This document shows, piece by piece, positions 9,661 through 17,200 of a stretch of DNA of 17,569 nucleotides (position 1 is its first letter; each line of letters starts with the position of its first letter). Source of the DNA: Neocallimastix lanati (nom. inval.) (Eukaryota > Neocallimastigomycota > Neocallimastigomycetes > Neocallimastigales > Neocallimastigaceae). A program made the translations under genes and the position numbers. The DNA lies in contig JACVTC010000087.1 in the NCBI GenBank assembly GCA_016946835.1, positions 770,001-787,569 on the forward strand, read 5' to 3'. The notes beneath the pieces are model-generated. The model saw only the letters and a program-made list of their open reading frames with translations, did not search any database and was not told the origin of the DNA.

Positions 9661-9716
9661 ATTGTAATCGGCGGCTGTTGGATGAAAAACTCCTTAGCTT
9701 AAGGCTTTGTTACAAT
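9661..9716 (+). other. Potential closed RNA domain in the leader
   Basis: ATTGTAA (9661-9667) pairs with TTACAAT (9710-9716). Inside is a short hairpin CCTTA-GCT-TAAGG (9692-9704) and a GC-rich patch CGGCGGCTG that is exceptional in this sequence. No known RNA family is recognised. Confidence 0.35.
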
Positions 9717-9949
9717 TAAGTGTATATAGTAATTCGTATTTATATTATCGACTAAATTATATTATAATTGAAATTATAAATTCAAATTTATAAATATATA
9801 CATATATATAGTATCTATACATTGATACCAAGACTGTTGATATATATAGATATAAAAATTAGACGTTTATATTAGAGAATAGGAGAAGGATTGCTTTACA
9901 CATAGGGAGGTAGTAGAGCATTATTGAATAAGGTTTAGTGATACAAGTG

Positions 9950-10075
9950 ATAACAGAATAGAAAAAGTGGTAAGGTCCCGTGTTCGTACAGGCACACACT
10001 ACTCTGTTATATTCACTATTCTGACGGTTCAATAGTGGAGGTCGAACGGCCCTGTAAAGAATCTGCGGATCCGAA
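9950..10075 (+). other. Structured leader segment with mutually exclusive pairings
   Basis: ACAGAATAG near 9954-9962 can pair with CTATTCTG near 10015-10022, or the overlapping TAACAGA can pair with TCTGTTA near 10002-10008. CACTATT near 10013-10019 can also pair with AATAGTG near 10031-10037. These compete, so the segment could switch between folds. It ends in an 8-bp palindrome CGGATCCG (10067-10074). Confidence 0.35.
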
Positions 10076-10192
10076 AATAATATAAAGCTAATAATATATA
10101 TATAAGAAATATTTATAAATTTTCCATATTAATTTTTTTTAATTTAGCAATTAATTTATTCCGTGCTACATATAAGAAATTCTAGTGTACTG

Positions 10193-10236
<44 letters not shown>

Positions 10237-10318
10237 TTGTTTACTGTTCTTACTCTGTGGTTAAGTGAAATTGAGCCAAAGAAGAAAGACTACTATATTT
10301 TTTTTTACTACCTGTTTA

Positions 10319-10350
10319 ATTTGGTTGTCGAGGTGTATCTTGAACCAAAT
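10319..10350 (+). ncRNA. Leader hairpin 1 of 5
   Basis: Lower stem ATTTGGT (10319-10325) with ACCAAAT (10344-10350), 5' bulge TG (10326-10327), upper stem TCGAG/CTTGA (10328-10332, 10339-10343) including one G-T pair, loop GTGTAT. Confidence 0.7.
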
Positions 10351-10358
10351 AATTATCA

Positions 10359-10392
10359 TTATAAGTGGTCGAAGTGTCATTCGAGCTTATAA
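10359..10392 (+). ncRNA. Leader hairpin 2 of 5
   Basis: Lower stem TTATAAGT (10359-10366) with GCTTATAA (10385-10392), closed by a T-G pair; 5' bulge GG (10367-10368); upper stem TCGAA/TTCGA (10369-10373, 10380-10384); loop GTGTCA. The lower stem differs from hairpin 1 at both strands of several pairs yet still pairs. Confidence 0.7.
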
Positions 10393-10413
10393 CCTTAATA
10401 TAATTATATCTTC

Positions 10414-10444
10414 TATTGGTGATCGAAAGATATTCGAACCAATA
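10414..10444 (+). ncRNA. Leader hairpin 3 of 5
   Basis: Lower stem TATTGGT (10414-10420) with ACCAATA (10438-10444), 5' bulge GA (10421-10422), upper stem TCGAA/TTCGA (10423-10427, 10433-10437), 5-nt loop AGATA. Confidence 0.7.
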
Positions 10445-10457
10445 ATATAAAATTTCC

Positions 10458-10486
10458 TTAGGTGGTCGAGTGTTATTCGAACCTAA
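10458..10486 (+). ncRNA. Leader hairpin 4 of 5
   Basis: Lower stem TTAGGT (10458-10463) with ACCTAA (10481-10486), 5' bulge GG (10464-10465), upper stem TCGAG/TTCGA (10466-10470, 10476-10480) closed by a G-T pair, loop TGTTA. Confidence 0.7.
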
Positions 10487-10501
10487 AAATATATTTCTTG
10501 T

Positions 10502-10527
10502 AGGTGGTCGAAGTGTATTTCGAACCT
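10502..10527 (+). ncRNA. Leader hairpin 5 of 5
   Basis: Lower stem AGGT (10502-10505) with ACCT (10524-10527), 5' bulge GG (10506-10507), upper stem TCGAA/TTCGA (10508-10512, 10519-10523), loop GTGTAT identical to hairpin 1. It has the shortest lower stem of the five. Confidence 0.65.
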
Positions 10528-10722
10528 CATATAAATAACTATAAAGATATAATTTAATAAACAATAATTATAAAATATTTTAATCTTGGATATCAAAATA
10601 AAACAAAACAAAAAAACAAAAACAAAAACAAAAACAAAAACAAAAACAAAAAAAAAAAACAAAAAAAAAAAAAAAAAAAAACAAAAAAAAAAAAAAAAAA
10701 AAAATTTTACTTATTTTTTTTT

Positions 10723-10786
10723 ATCTCTGAAGTGTTTGTAAACTTACCTATTTTTTTTTCTAATCTCTGAAGTGTTTGTAAACTTA
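10723..10786 (+). repeat. 24-nt direct repeat, period 40, upstream of gag
   Basis: ATCTCTGAAGTG followed by TTTGTAAACTTA occurs at 10723-10746 and again at 10763-10786, each preceded by a T-rich tract. Exact identity of both copies suggests recent duplication or a protein/RNA binding motif. The GAAGTGT core also occurs in hairpins 2 and 5, but these copies do not form the same hairpin. Confidence 0.7.
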
Positions 10787-10836
10787 TAAATTCTAATACT
10801 ATATTATATATATCTATAACATACTCACACACACAA

Positions 10837-10873
<37 letters not shown>

Positions 10874-10931
10874 TATTATTTTTATTTTGAATATTTTACC
10901 TATATTACTGTATAATTTCTACTCAAGAAAT

Positions 10932-11891
10932 ATGGCTTCAGTTACTAATGATACTACTAATGTTCCTTCATTTAAAGATCTTAAAAAGGAACTAAAATAT
11001 GTTGATAAATTAAACAAGGACCATTTGGATATAAAATCTTGGGCTTCTGAAATTGAGTTATGGATCCAATTACAAAATATCACTGATCCAAAAACTATTT
11101 TTGTTGCTTGCCTATTAACGTCTACTGGTGAACCAAGACAAATTATCCAAGAATTAGAACTACCTGCTACTACAGCAGAAGAAGATGTAGAATTGAATGG
11201 TTCCACTGATACTGGTGAGATGTCAGGATCTAGCACCAGTAGCTCTACTAGTTCAAGTAGTTCTAGTAATGATAGTGTTAGAACTAACCGTTATCCTTCT
11301 TTTGTCGAGATCGTCAACGCTCTTGAAGTATTCTATGGGGCAAAGGAAGATCAGAATACCTTATTAAGAGAATTGCGTGCTCTTAAAATTGGTAGAAATG
11401 AAAAAGTAAGGGATTTTAATAAAAGATATCGGACATTATATTTAAAATTAGATAAAACTCACAAAAAACAAATCAGTATCTTGGACTATGCTGATGCACT
11501 TGAGAATAATATTGAGGCCTGGAAAAGAGTAACTTTAATTGATGATATACCACTTTCAAAGGCTTATGAAATTGCAGAAAAAGTGGATAGACTTGCTGTG
11601 AGGTTACATCGTGTACCAAGTCCTAATAGAAATGTTTCCAACAATAATAATAATAATTATAATAAGAGTCGTAGTTCACCACCAAGAAATACTTATGAAA
11701 ACAGGGACAATAGGAAAGTTTCTGATGAAAGTGAAAGGGAGAACCTTACACGTGGACCAAGAAACTCTACCGTCAAAACCTGTTTCTTCTGTAAGGAACC
11801 TGGACATTATCAACAACATTGTCCCAAACTACAAGCCATTATAGAAGAAAATAAGAAACTGATTTTTTCCAAAGGACCTTTAAACCAGTAG
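10932..11891 (+). CDS. gag: Gag polyprotein of Ty3/gypsy element (319 aa)
   Basis: This is the structural protein that forms the particle and binds element RNA. I start it at the ATG at 10932 (MASVTND); the frame is open to 10887 but has no earlier ATG. Residues about 30-225 are the retrotransposon Gag/capsid-like region, with K-S-W-A-S-E-I-E-L-W-I near residues 35-45 and F-V-E-I-V-N-A-L-E-V-F-Y-G near 124-136. A Ser/Thr run (about 98-114) interrupts it. Residues about 225-283 are basic and Asn-rich. A CCHC zinc knuckle of form C-x2-C-x4-H-x4-C lies at 284-297. The ORF ends in TAG at 11889-11891, overlapping the pol frame, and the last codons include the frameshift heptamer. No stops or frame breaks are seen. 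Confidence 0.9.
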   Translation: MASVTNDTTNVPSFKDLKKELKYVDKLNKDHLDIKSWASEIELWIQLQNITDPKTIFVACLLTSTGEPRQIIQELELPATTAEEDVELNGSTDTGEMSGSSTSSSTSSSSSSNDSVRTNRYPSFVEIVNALEVFYGAKEDQNTLLRELRALKIGRNEKVRDFNKRYRTLYLKLDKTHKKQISILDYADALENNIEAWKRVTLIDDIPLSKAYEIAEKVDRLAVRLHRVPSPNRNVSNNNNNNYNKSRSSPPRNTYENRDNRKVSDESERENLTRGPRNSTVKTCFFCKEPGHYQQHCPKLQAIIEENKKLIFSKGPLNQ

Positions 11892-11928
11892 AAGGGAGAG
11901 GAAGCACTCCCATCAAAAAAATAGCTTC
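11879..11928 (+). promoter_or_regulatory. -1 ribosomal frameshift signal: slippery heptamer plus H-type pseudoknot
   Basis: The heptamer T TTA AAC (11879-11885) is in gag phase, one codon before the gag stop. After an 8-nt spacer comes stem 1 GGGAG/CTCCC (11894-11898 with 11907-11911). The loop bases GAAGC (11901-11905) pair with GCTTC (11924-11928) as stem 2. Loop 1 is AG, an A (11906) sits at the stem junction, and the 12-nt loop 3 is A-rich. Slippage moves the ribosome into the -1 frame, exactly the pol frame. Heptamer, spacing, junction A and A-rich loop are all as in known retroviral -1 signals. Confidence 0.85.
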
Positions 11929-14900
11929 ATTAAAATATACTTCCAATTCTTCTGATGCAGAAAGTAAAGACTACAGAGTGGATTATACTATCAAAAGTCA
12001 TGATCAGGTAGGAGAATATTTTGTCGGTGCGGCAAAAAGAAAACTTGATGAAAGTGATGTTGAGTTAGATAATGGAAAAGGAAGGAAAATTCATAAAAAC
12101 CTACGTGATAATCCACGACCTATAAACACTCCTGCATTAAGAAAAAGAAAAGAAAGAGAATTGGAAACTGAAGAGGTGATACCTCATAAGAAACAGTTGC
12201 AAACATCAATAATTATGCAACCAAATATCAATAAAGAAAAGAAAATTGAAAAAGCAATACGTGATAAAGAAAGATTTTTGAAATCTAGTACTAATTCTAA
12301 AGAATTCGAAACTGCATCATCCAGTCAGTCTAATGTAAACTTAATTACTAATAAAGAGGAAATAACTTCAAAAGTTGATAATGTAGAAGCTCCAAGGGAA
12401 ATTAACCAAACTAGAGAAAGAAAAAAAGACAAAAATAATAATAATAATACTAGTAATCCTAATAATAGTAACAACGGAACTATTAGAAAAACCCCAGTCG
12501 TAAATGATAATAATAATAATAATACTATTAATATTAATAATAATGAAACTATTATCGATAATAATCATGTAACGAATAATAAAAATATATTAAATAAATT
12601 AATTAATACAGATGGTATTAATAATAATAATAATAATGATAATAATAATAGTATGAAAATACCTCGGGTAAATCGAATTATTAAAATGCTTTCTAATTAT
12701 AAGGAATATGATGTATGGGATGATTTAAGCAATACCAAGTGTAATATTACCTTTGGACAGCTTTGGAATGCTGCGCCTAAAATAAGAAGTCAAGTTTCCC
12801 AAGGTTTAAAACTAGAAAAAGCCACCACTAATGTTGTTGGCGCTATTAATAATGTAGTTGCTACTACAACATTAGTTAATAATGTTGATCATAACTATAA
12901 AAGTAAAAGTACAGAAATAACAGAGGAGGATATTGCAATGGTAGATGCCTCTGTTGATGGTGTATCTGGAAAATTACTTATTGATACGTGTAGTAATTTA
13001 AATATTATGTCACAAAAATATTATAATTCTCTACCATACCAATATACCGCTGTTGGTCATAGTTGTGGTAGAATAATGCTTGCCACTAGAGACGATGAAT
13101 ACTCTGAAGGAATAGTCGTTAGGATACCTGTGAAAATTAATGAGCTTTCATTGTTAATTGATTTCCGAATTGTAGAAAAAGAGGAACCATTTTATGACAT
13201 GCTAATTAATTTAAAAACTATAGTTGATAATAGATTATTTATTAATCCCTTAAATAATTGCTTATGTAAATATAACATGGATGGTACTATCAGTTCTATT
13301 ACACCAATAAATAATTCTGCAATTGACGAAAAATATATTTGTAGTGTTAACAAATTACTTGAGGATAATAGTAAGGAAAAATATGCTGGTGGGGAATTAA
13401 AGAAATTAGAAGGATTACCACCTATGGAATATATACATAATACAATATTTATGAATACTCTAAATGAAAAATATAGAACTGATATAATACACCTATTAGA
13501 GGACAATATAGAAATTGTTGCTACGTCGTCTGAGGAATTAACACCATCATTGCTTTCACCACACAAAATAAATCTAAAAGCTGGTACCAAACCTATAAAA
13601 CAAAGAGCTTATCGGCTAACAAAATTAAAGACAGATATTTTAAAGGAAGAATTAACTAAGTTAATTAATAAAAAGTTAATTGAGCCTTCAAATTCTGAAT
13701 GGTCTTCGCCTATTGTTCTAGTACCAAAGCCTAATGGGAAATGGCGTATGTGTGTAGATTATAGGAAGGTTAATGACTCTACTATAAAGGATTCTTATTC
13801 TATACCATACATTGATGAAATTTTTGATAGTCTCAATGGTGCAACTATCTTCACTACCATTGACTTATACTCTGGATATCACCAAATTTTAATGGAGGAA
13901 GAAAGTATTGGTATAACAACTTTCACCACTAAGTTTGGTAACTACCAATTTAAAGTTATGCCATTTGGTCTAACCAACGCTCCTGCAACCTTTCAAAGAG
14001 AAATGAATAGAATCCTATTTCCTTTAATAGGAAAGTGTGTTTATAATTTTATCGATGATATACTTATATACTCTAAAACAGTTGAAGAACACCTCCAACA
14101 TATTCAACAAGTTTTATCCATACTCAAAGAAAATAGATTAAAACTTAATATTGAAAAGTGTCACTTCATGAAAACAGAAGTGAATGTTTTGGGGCATAGA
14201 TTAACCACTAAAGGCTTAAAACCTCTTGATAGTAAAATCGAGGTTATCAGAGATTGGAAATCCCCTCAGGACATCCATGAATTACGTTCATTTTTAGGAG
14301 CTGTTGGATACTATAGAAATTTCATCGATAAATATTCACAAATTACTGCGTGTTTGTGTAAATTATTAAGGAAAGGTGTGAAGTATGTTTGGACTAGTGA
14401 ACACCAAAAATCGTTTGAAGTACTGAAAGAAAAACTAATAAATGCACCCATATTAAGTTTCCCTCAGTTTGATAAAGAATTTATTATACGTACCGATGCT
14501 TCTTATGATGGAATAGGAGGTGTGTTATTACAAAAAGATAATGAAACTGGAAAAGAACACCCTATTCACTTTATTAGTAGAAGTTTGACCAGAGCAGAAA
14601 AGCATTATGGTATAACGGACCTAGAAGGTGCTGCCCTATATTATTGTATAACTAAATTAAAACCGTATATAGATGGAAATCCAATACCAACTATTGTATA
14701 TACGGACCATAAACCGTTACTAGGGTTGTTCAAAAATAAGGAACCACATAATGCAAGGCAAACTAGATGGTGTTTGACAGCTAGTATGCTTGGTGTAGAC
14801 ATTAGATATGAAACCGGTAAAAAGAATGTGCTTGCTGATGCCCTATCCCGAATGAAAAATAATAAAGAAAATGTAGTTTTAGCTACGAAAATAATTAACC

Positions 14901-15304
14901 ATGATATTACGAATGATGAAAATGAAGCCTTATTATCCAAAGTAATACATGATTTTATCAATGAAAAATTCACCACTATTGATGGTATTGACTACTTTAT
15001 TGATGGTAACAATTATAGAAAATTAGTAACCGATCTTAATGAAAGAATAAAATTAATATTAGAGGCTCATAATATTGGACACGATGGTTATTATAAGACT
15101 TATCAACGTTTACGTAAGAGTTATTATTGGAACGACATGGTGAATGATGTTAAACGTGTTGTCAGTAAGTGTGAAAAATGTCAATTAAATCGACCACAAC
15201 CTTATCCAGAGCCTACAGAAAATCTACCTACTAAAGTGGAAGGACCTTTTGTACATCTTGGTTTGGACATTATCGGTCCACTGGTTAAAACTAGAAGTAA
15301 ATAA
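11885..15304 (+). CDS. pol: Pol polyprotein of Ty3/gypsy element, truncated in integrase (protease, RT, RNase H, integrase N-terminus)
   Basis: The frame lies -1 to gag and is open from 11855, so expression is by frameshifting at 11879-11885; there is no pol ATG near its start. Residue numbers here count the GTG codon at 11978 as 1. Residues 1-230 are basic and Asn-rich; 230-280 hold an I-T-F-G-Q-L segment. The protease motif is L-I-D-T-C-S-N (333-339), with Cys where retropepsins have Gly. Reverse transcriptase spans about 540-720, with catalytic D629 (T-I-D-L-Y-S-G) and F-I-D-D (D693, D694). Ty3-type RNase H has D840, E883, D910 and D954. The integrase zinc-binding HHCC is H1031, H1035, C1065, C1068. 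The first catalytic integrase Asp is D1097. A TAA at 15302 then ends the frame, early in the integrase core. Confidence 0.9.
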   Translation, partial: PVEGRGSTPIKKIASLKYTSNSSDAESKDYRVDYTIKSHDQVGEYFVGAAKRKLDESDVELDNGKGRKIHKNLRDNPRPINTPALRKRKERELETEEVIPHKKQLQTSIIMQPNINKEKKIEKAIRDKERFLKSSTNSKEFETASSSQSNVNLITNKEEITSKVDNVEAPREINQTRERKKDKNNNNNTSNPNNSNNGTIRKTPVVNDNNNNNTININNNETIIDNNHVTNNKNILNKLINTDGINNNNNNDNNNSMKIPRVNRIIKMLSNYKEYDVWDDLSNTKCNITFGQLWNAAPKIRSQVSQGLKLEKATTNVVGAINNVVATTTLVNNVDHNYKSKSTEITEEDIAMVDASVDGVSGKLLIDTCSNLNIMSQKYYNSLPYQYTAVGHSCGRIMLATRDDEYSEGIVVRIPVKINELSLLIDFRIVEKEEPFYDMLINLKTIVDNRLFINPLNNCLCKYNMDGTISSITPINNSAIDEKYICSVNKLLEDNSKEKYAGGELKKLEGLPPMEYIHNTIFMNTLNEKYRTDIIHLLEDNIEIVATSSEELTPSLLSPHKINLKAGTKPIKQRAYRLTKLKTDILKEELTKLINKKLIEPSNSEWSSPIVLVPKPNGKWRMCVDYRKVNDSTIKDSYSIPYIDEIFDSLNGATIFTTIDLYSGYHQILMEEESIGITTFTTKFGNYQFKVMPFGLTNAPATFQREMNRILFPLIGKCVYNFIDDILIYSKTVEEHLQHIQQVLSILKENRLKLNIEKCHFMKTEVNVLGHRLTTKGLKPLDSKIEVIRDWKSPQDIHELRSFLGAVGYYRNFIDKYSQITACLCKLLRKGVKYVWTSEHQKSFEVLKEKLINAPILSFPQFDKEFIIRTDASYDGIGGVLLQKDNETGKEHPIHFISRSLTRAEKHYGITDLEGAALYYCITKLKPYIDGNPIPTIVYTDHKPLLGLFKNKEPHNARQTRWCLTASMLGVDIRYETGKKNVLADALSRMKNNKENVVLATKIINHDITNDENEALLSKVIHDFINEKFTTIDGIDYFIDGNNYRKLVTDLNERIKLILEAHNIGHDGYYKTYQRLRKSYYWNDMVNDVKRVVSKCEKCQLNRPQPYPEPTENLPTKVEGPFVHLGLDIIGPLVKTRSK

Positions 15305-16079
15305 TCAATATATAATAGTAGCTGTTGATTAGTTCACTAAGTGGGTAGAAGCAGAACCGACTGAAAATATCACTTCTAAAGACGTAATTAAGTTCCTTAT
15401 TAACGTATTTTCTCGTCATGGAGTTCCCCAAGTAATTACCACCGATAATGGTGCCCAATTTACATCAGATATGACTAAAATATTTTTAGATCTATATGAT
15501 GTATATATAAAATTTGTTACAACATCATCCCGAATCTAATGGACTTAAAATCGTAAAAGAAATTGGTAAACTCCTTAGATTGCTTGGGACAAAAATAAAG
15601 ATTGGGATGAGGTATTACCCTCTGCTCTCTGGGCTTTAAGAACTGTTAAAAATAGTACCACTAACCATTCTAGTTTTGAATTAGTTTATGGTCGTGAAGA
15701 CCAACAACCTTTTGATATAGCTGCAAGACCGACTAAAGGTATAAATAAATCTTCTGATGAAATTCTATTGGAAAAGTTTATATCTCATTATAGATGGACC
15801 ATAGAAGCATCAGAAAATGTGAAAAATGCAAATAAATATTGGGCTGTTAGACGAGAAGAAAAACAAAGTATGAATCAGGCTAAGGAAATCAAGGAGGGAG
15901 ATTTAGTCCTAGTTAGAAACTTTAGTAGAACTAAACTAGAACCTTATTTTAATGGACCTTTAAAAGTAATCAAGAAAAAGTTTAATACAGTTACGTTAGC
16001 TGATCCAAATTCAGGAATATTATTAAATCGGAATGTACACCTCAAAAATATAGTAAAATATAACTCAGCTACAATATAG
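15305..16079 (+). pseudogene. Broken integrase core and C-terminus of pol
   Basis: Integrase sequence continues past the TAA in a frame one base on, with A-V-D then F-T-K-W-V-E. A TAG (15330-15332) stands where Tyr is usual. The second catalytic Asp is in T-D-N-G (GAT at 15444). The H-H-P-E-S-N-G motif with the catalytic Glu (GAA at 15532) is in yet another frame, so a second shift lies near 15515-15523. A degenerate stretch (15541-15587) follows, after which W-D-E-V-L-P-S-A-L-W-A and the rest run in the first shifted frame to TAG at 16077-16079. The C-terminus has a G-P-L GPY/F-like module (about 15954-15962) and no chromodomain. Every catalytic residue is still present, only out of frame. 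Confidence 0.85.
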
Positions 16080-16083
16080 CTTG

Positions 16084-16101
16084 AGTCTTAGCGGGGCATC
16101 G
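16084..16101 (+). promoter_or_regulatory. Probable plus-strand priming site before the 3' LTR
   Basis: AGCGGGGCATC lies directly before the 3' LTR start. Its G-rich core resembles the end of fungal gypsy internal regions, but it is a poor polypurine tract because of C and T residues, so this is tentative. Confidence 0.35.
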
Positions 16102-17112
16102 TGATAAAGAATGAAGTAATAAATTGATTCTTATTAAAAACCTTTTAATATAGTCAAGGTGATTTTAAAATATTAATAAATTTATGTATTCTTTACATTA
16201 ATAATTTTACTATATTATTTGATCTGAAAATTTAAGTTTATACATAAAATTTAATTTAAATTTATGTTCATTCCTTATAAAGGTAAATTAAATTTATGAG
16301 AGTTTAGCAATAACATAGTACTAATTACTTTTAGTATTATTTTTCTAAATAAGGAATAATTCCTGTATATAAACAACTTAAATAACTTTATCAATATTTC
16401 TGTCTTTCGAATTAAGAAATAATTGAAATGAAATAAATAAAATAAAATTTTCTGTATTTAAAATTGTAAAAGATTTTTCATATATTAATAAATGTATTTT
16501 ATTTTCTATTATGTCATTCAAATTAATATATAAGATTACATATTAAATTAGTATCAAAATTAAGTTAAAGTATTCAATTTTATTGTAATACTGCTTCTCT
16601 TTTTTTTGTTTAATTCTTATCTATAATGCATCTTTTATATTATAGATTTATTTTGGTTAATTTGAATATTAGGAAATAATAAAATTTCTATTATTACAAT
16701 AAGGAAATAATCAATAAGATTTAAAAATCTATTGTTTTTCCATCTCTTCAACTACTTCCAGAGGCTTTGCTACTTTTATATCTTCAAAAAGATATAAATT
16801 GACTACCTTGGAACCCCTTTTTAGGGAGAGAAAAAAAAAAGAAAAAAAAATAGAATAATAAAAATAAATAAATAAAAAAAAAAAATAAAATAAATAAAAA
16901 AATAATAATAAAAATAAAATAAAATAAAATAAATAAATAAAAAAAATAAAAAATAAAATAAAAATAAAAAAATAAATAAAAATAATAATAAAAATAAAAT
17001 AATAAAATTAAATAAAAATATAATAAATAAATAAAAATTATTGTGAAAGAATAAAATTTTTTTTTGTGTTTTAATATTAATATATTTTTTTTGAATTCCT
17101 CGAACCATAACA
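16102..17112 (+). repeat. 3' LTR of the Ty3/gypsy element
   Basis: Same start, palindrome plus TATATAAA (16352-16373), hairpin and end as the 5' LTR. Differences I can see outside the microsatellite: AATGTG to AAGGTG, one T lost in the next T run, GAAAGAAAT to GAAAT, TTTATTA to TTATTA, CTATTA to CTTTTA and one base in the CCCC/GGGG hairpin. The minus-strand frames over 16784-17113 are microsatellite artefacts. Confidence 0.9.
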
Positions 17113-17116
17113 TATG
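17113..17116 (+). other. Target-site duplication, right copy (TATG)
   Basis: Matches 8243-8246 and is followed at once by TGATAAAGAATGAA, the start of another LTR. Confidence 0.6.
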
Positions 17117-17200
17117 TGATAAAGAATGAATTAATAACCTTTATTTTATTATTAATAATTCTTTACTAAATTGTACTTTCCTATATTCTTCATACCTAAA
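17117..17200 (+). repeat. Start of an older, related LTR
   Basis: The 14 bases TGATAAAGAATGAA are identical to the beginning of both gypsy LTRs. The sequence after them is only loosely similar (TTAATAA, ATTAATAATTCTTTAC). The best reading is a diverged LTR of a sister family whose left end was at the same TATG before the present element inserted. Its right end is not recognised. Confidence 0.5.

Larger units (their letters stand above)
9303..10931 (+). other. Long untranslated leader of the gypsy element
   Basis: About 1.65 kb separates the LTR from the gag ATG, with no credible protein. It has three long A runs (about 9352-9394, 10200-10231 and 10842-10870), an (A4-5C)n tract (about 10590-10683), a 56-nt domain closed by ATTGTAA/TTACAAT (9661-9716), a structured stretch near 9950-10075, five tandem hairpins (10319-10527) and a 24-nt direct repeat (10723-10786). 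Its composition is less extreme than intergenic DNA, suggesting functional RNA. Confidence 0.6.
8247..17112 (+). mobile_element. Ty3/gypsy LTR retrotransposon, nearly full length, integrase broken
   Basis: The 8866-bp element has LTRs of about 1030 and 1011 bp that begin TGATAAAG and end ATAACA, flanked on both sides by TATG (8243-8246 and 17113-17116). Internal order: primer-binding site, long leader, gag with a CCHC knuckle, then pol in the -1 frame with protease, reverse transcriptase, RNase H, integrase. Reverse transcriptase before integrase identifies Ty3/gypsy (Metaviridae-type), not copia. Outside microsatellites the LTRs differ by only about two substitutions and a few short indels, suggesting recent insertion. 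The integrase core carries frame changes and stops, so this copy is probably not autonomous. Confidence 0.9.

Noticed and set aside
10319-10527. Hammerhead ribozymes or a CRISPR-like array
   Set aside because: No CTGATGA/GAAA hammerhead core; spacers are short and AT-rich, and copies differ by paired changes, unlike CRISPR repeats.
10265-10564. Short open frames on both strands over the hairpin array
   Set aside because: The plus frame starts at GTG, and the repeats are explained by RNA pairing; a stem array is naturally open on both strands.
10887-10931. 15-codon N-terminal extension of gag
   Set aside because: It would start at TTG; the first in-frame ATG is 10932.
11978-11980. Separate translation start for pol
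   Set aside because: The codon is GTG and the frame is open upstream into gag; the frameshift signal explains expression.
12368-14976. Minus-strand frames inside pol
   Set aside because: Shadows of the coding pol frame, which has all RT and RNase H motifs.
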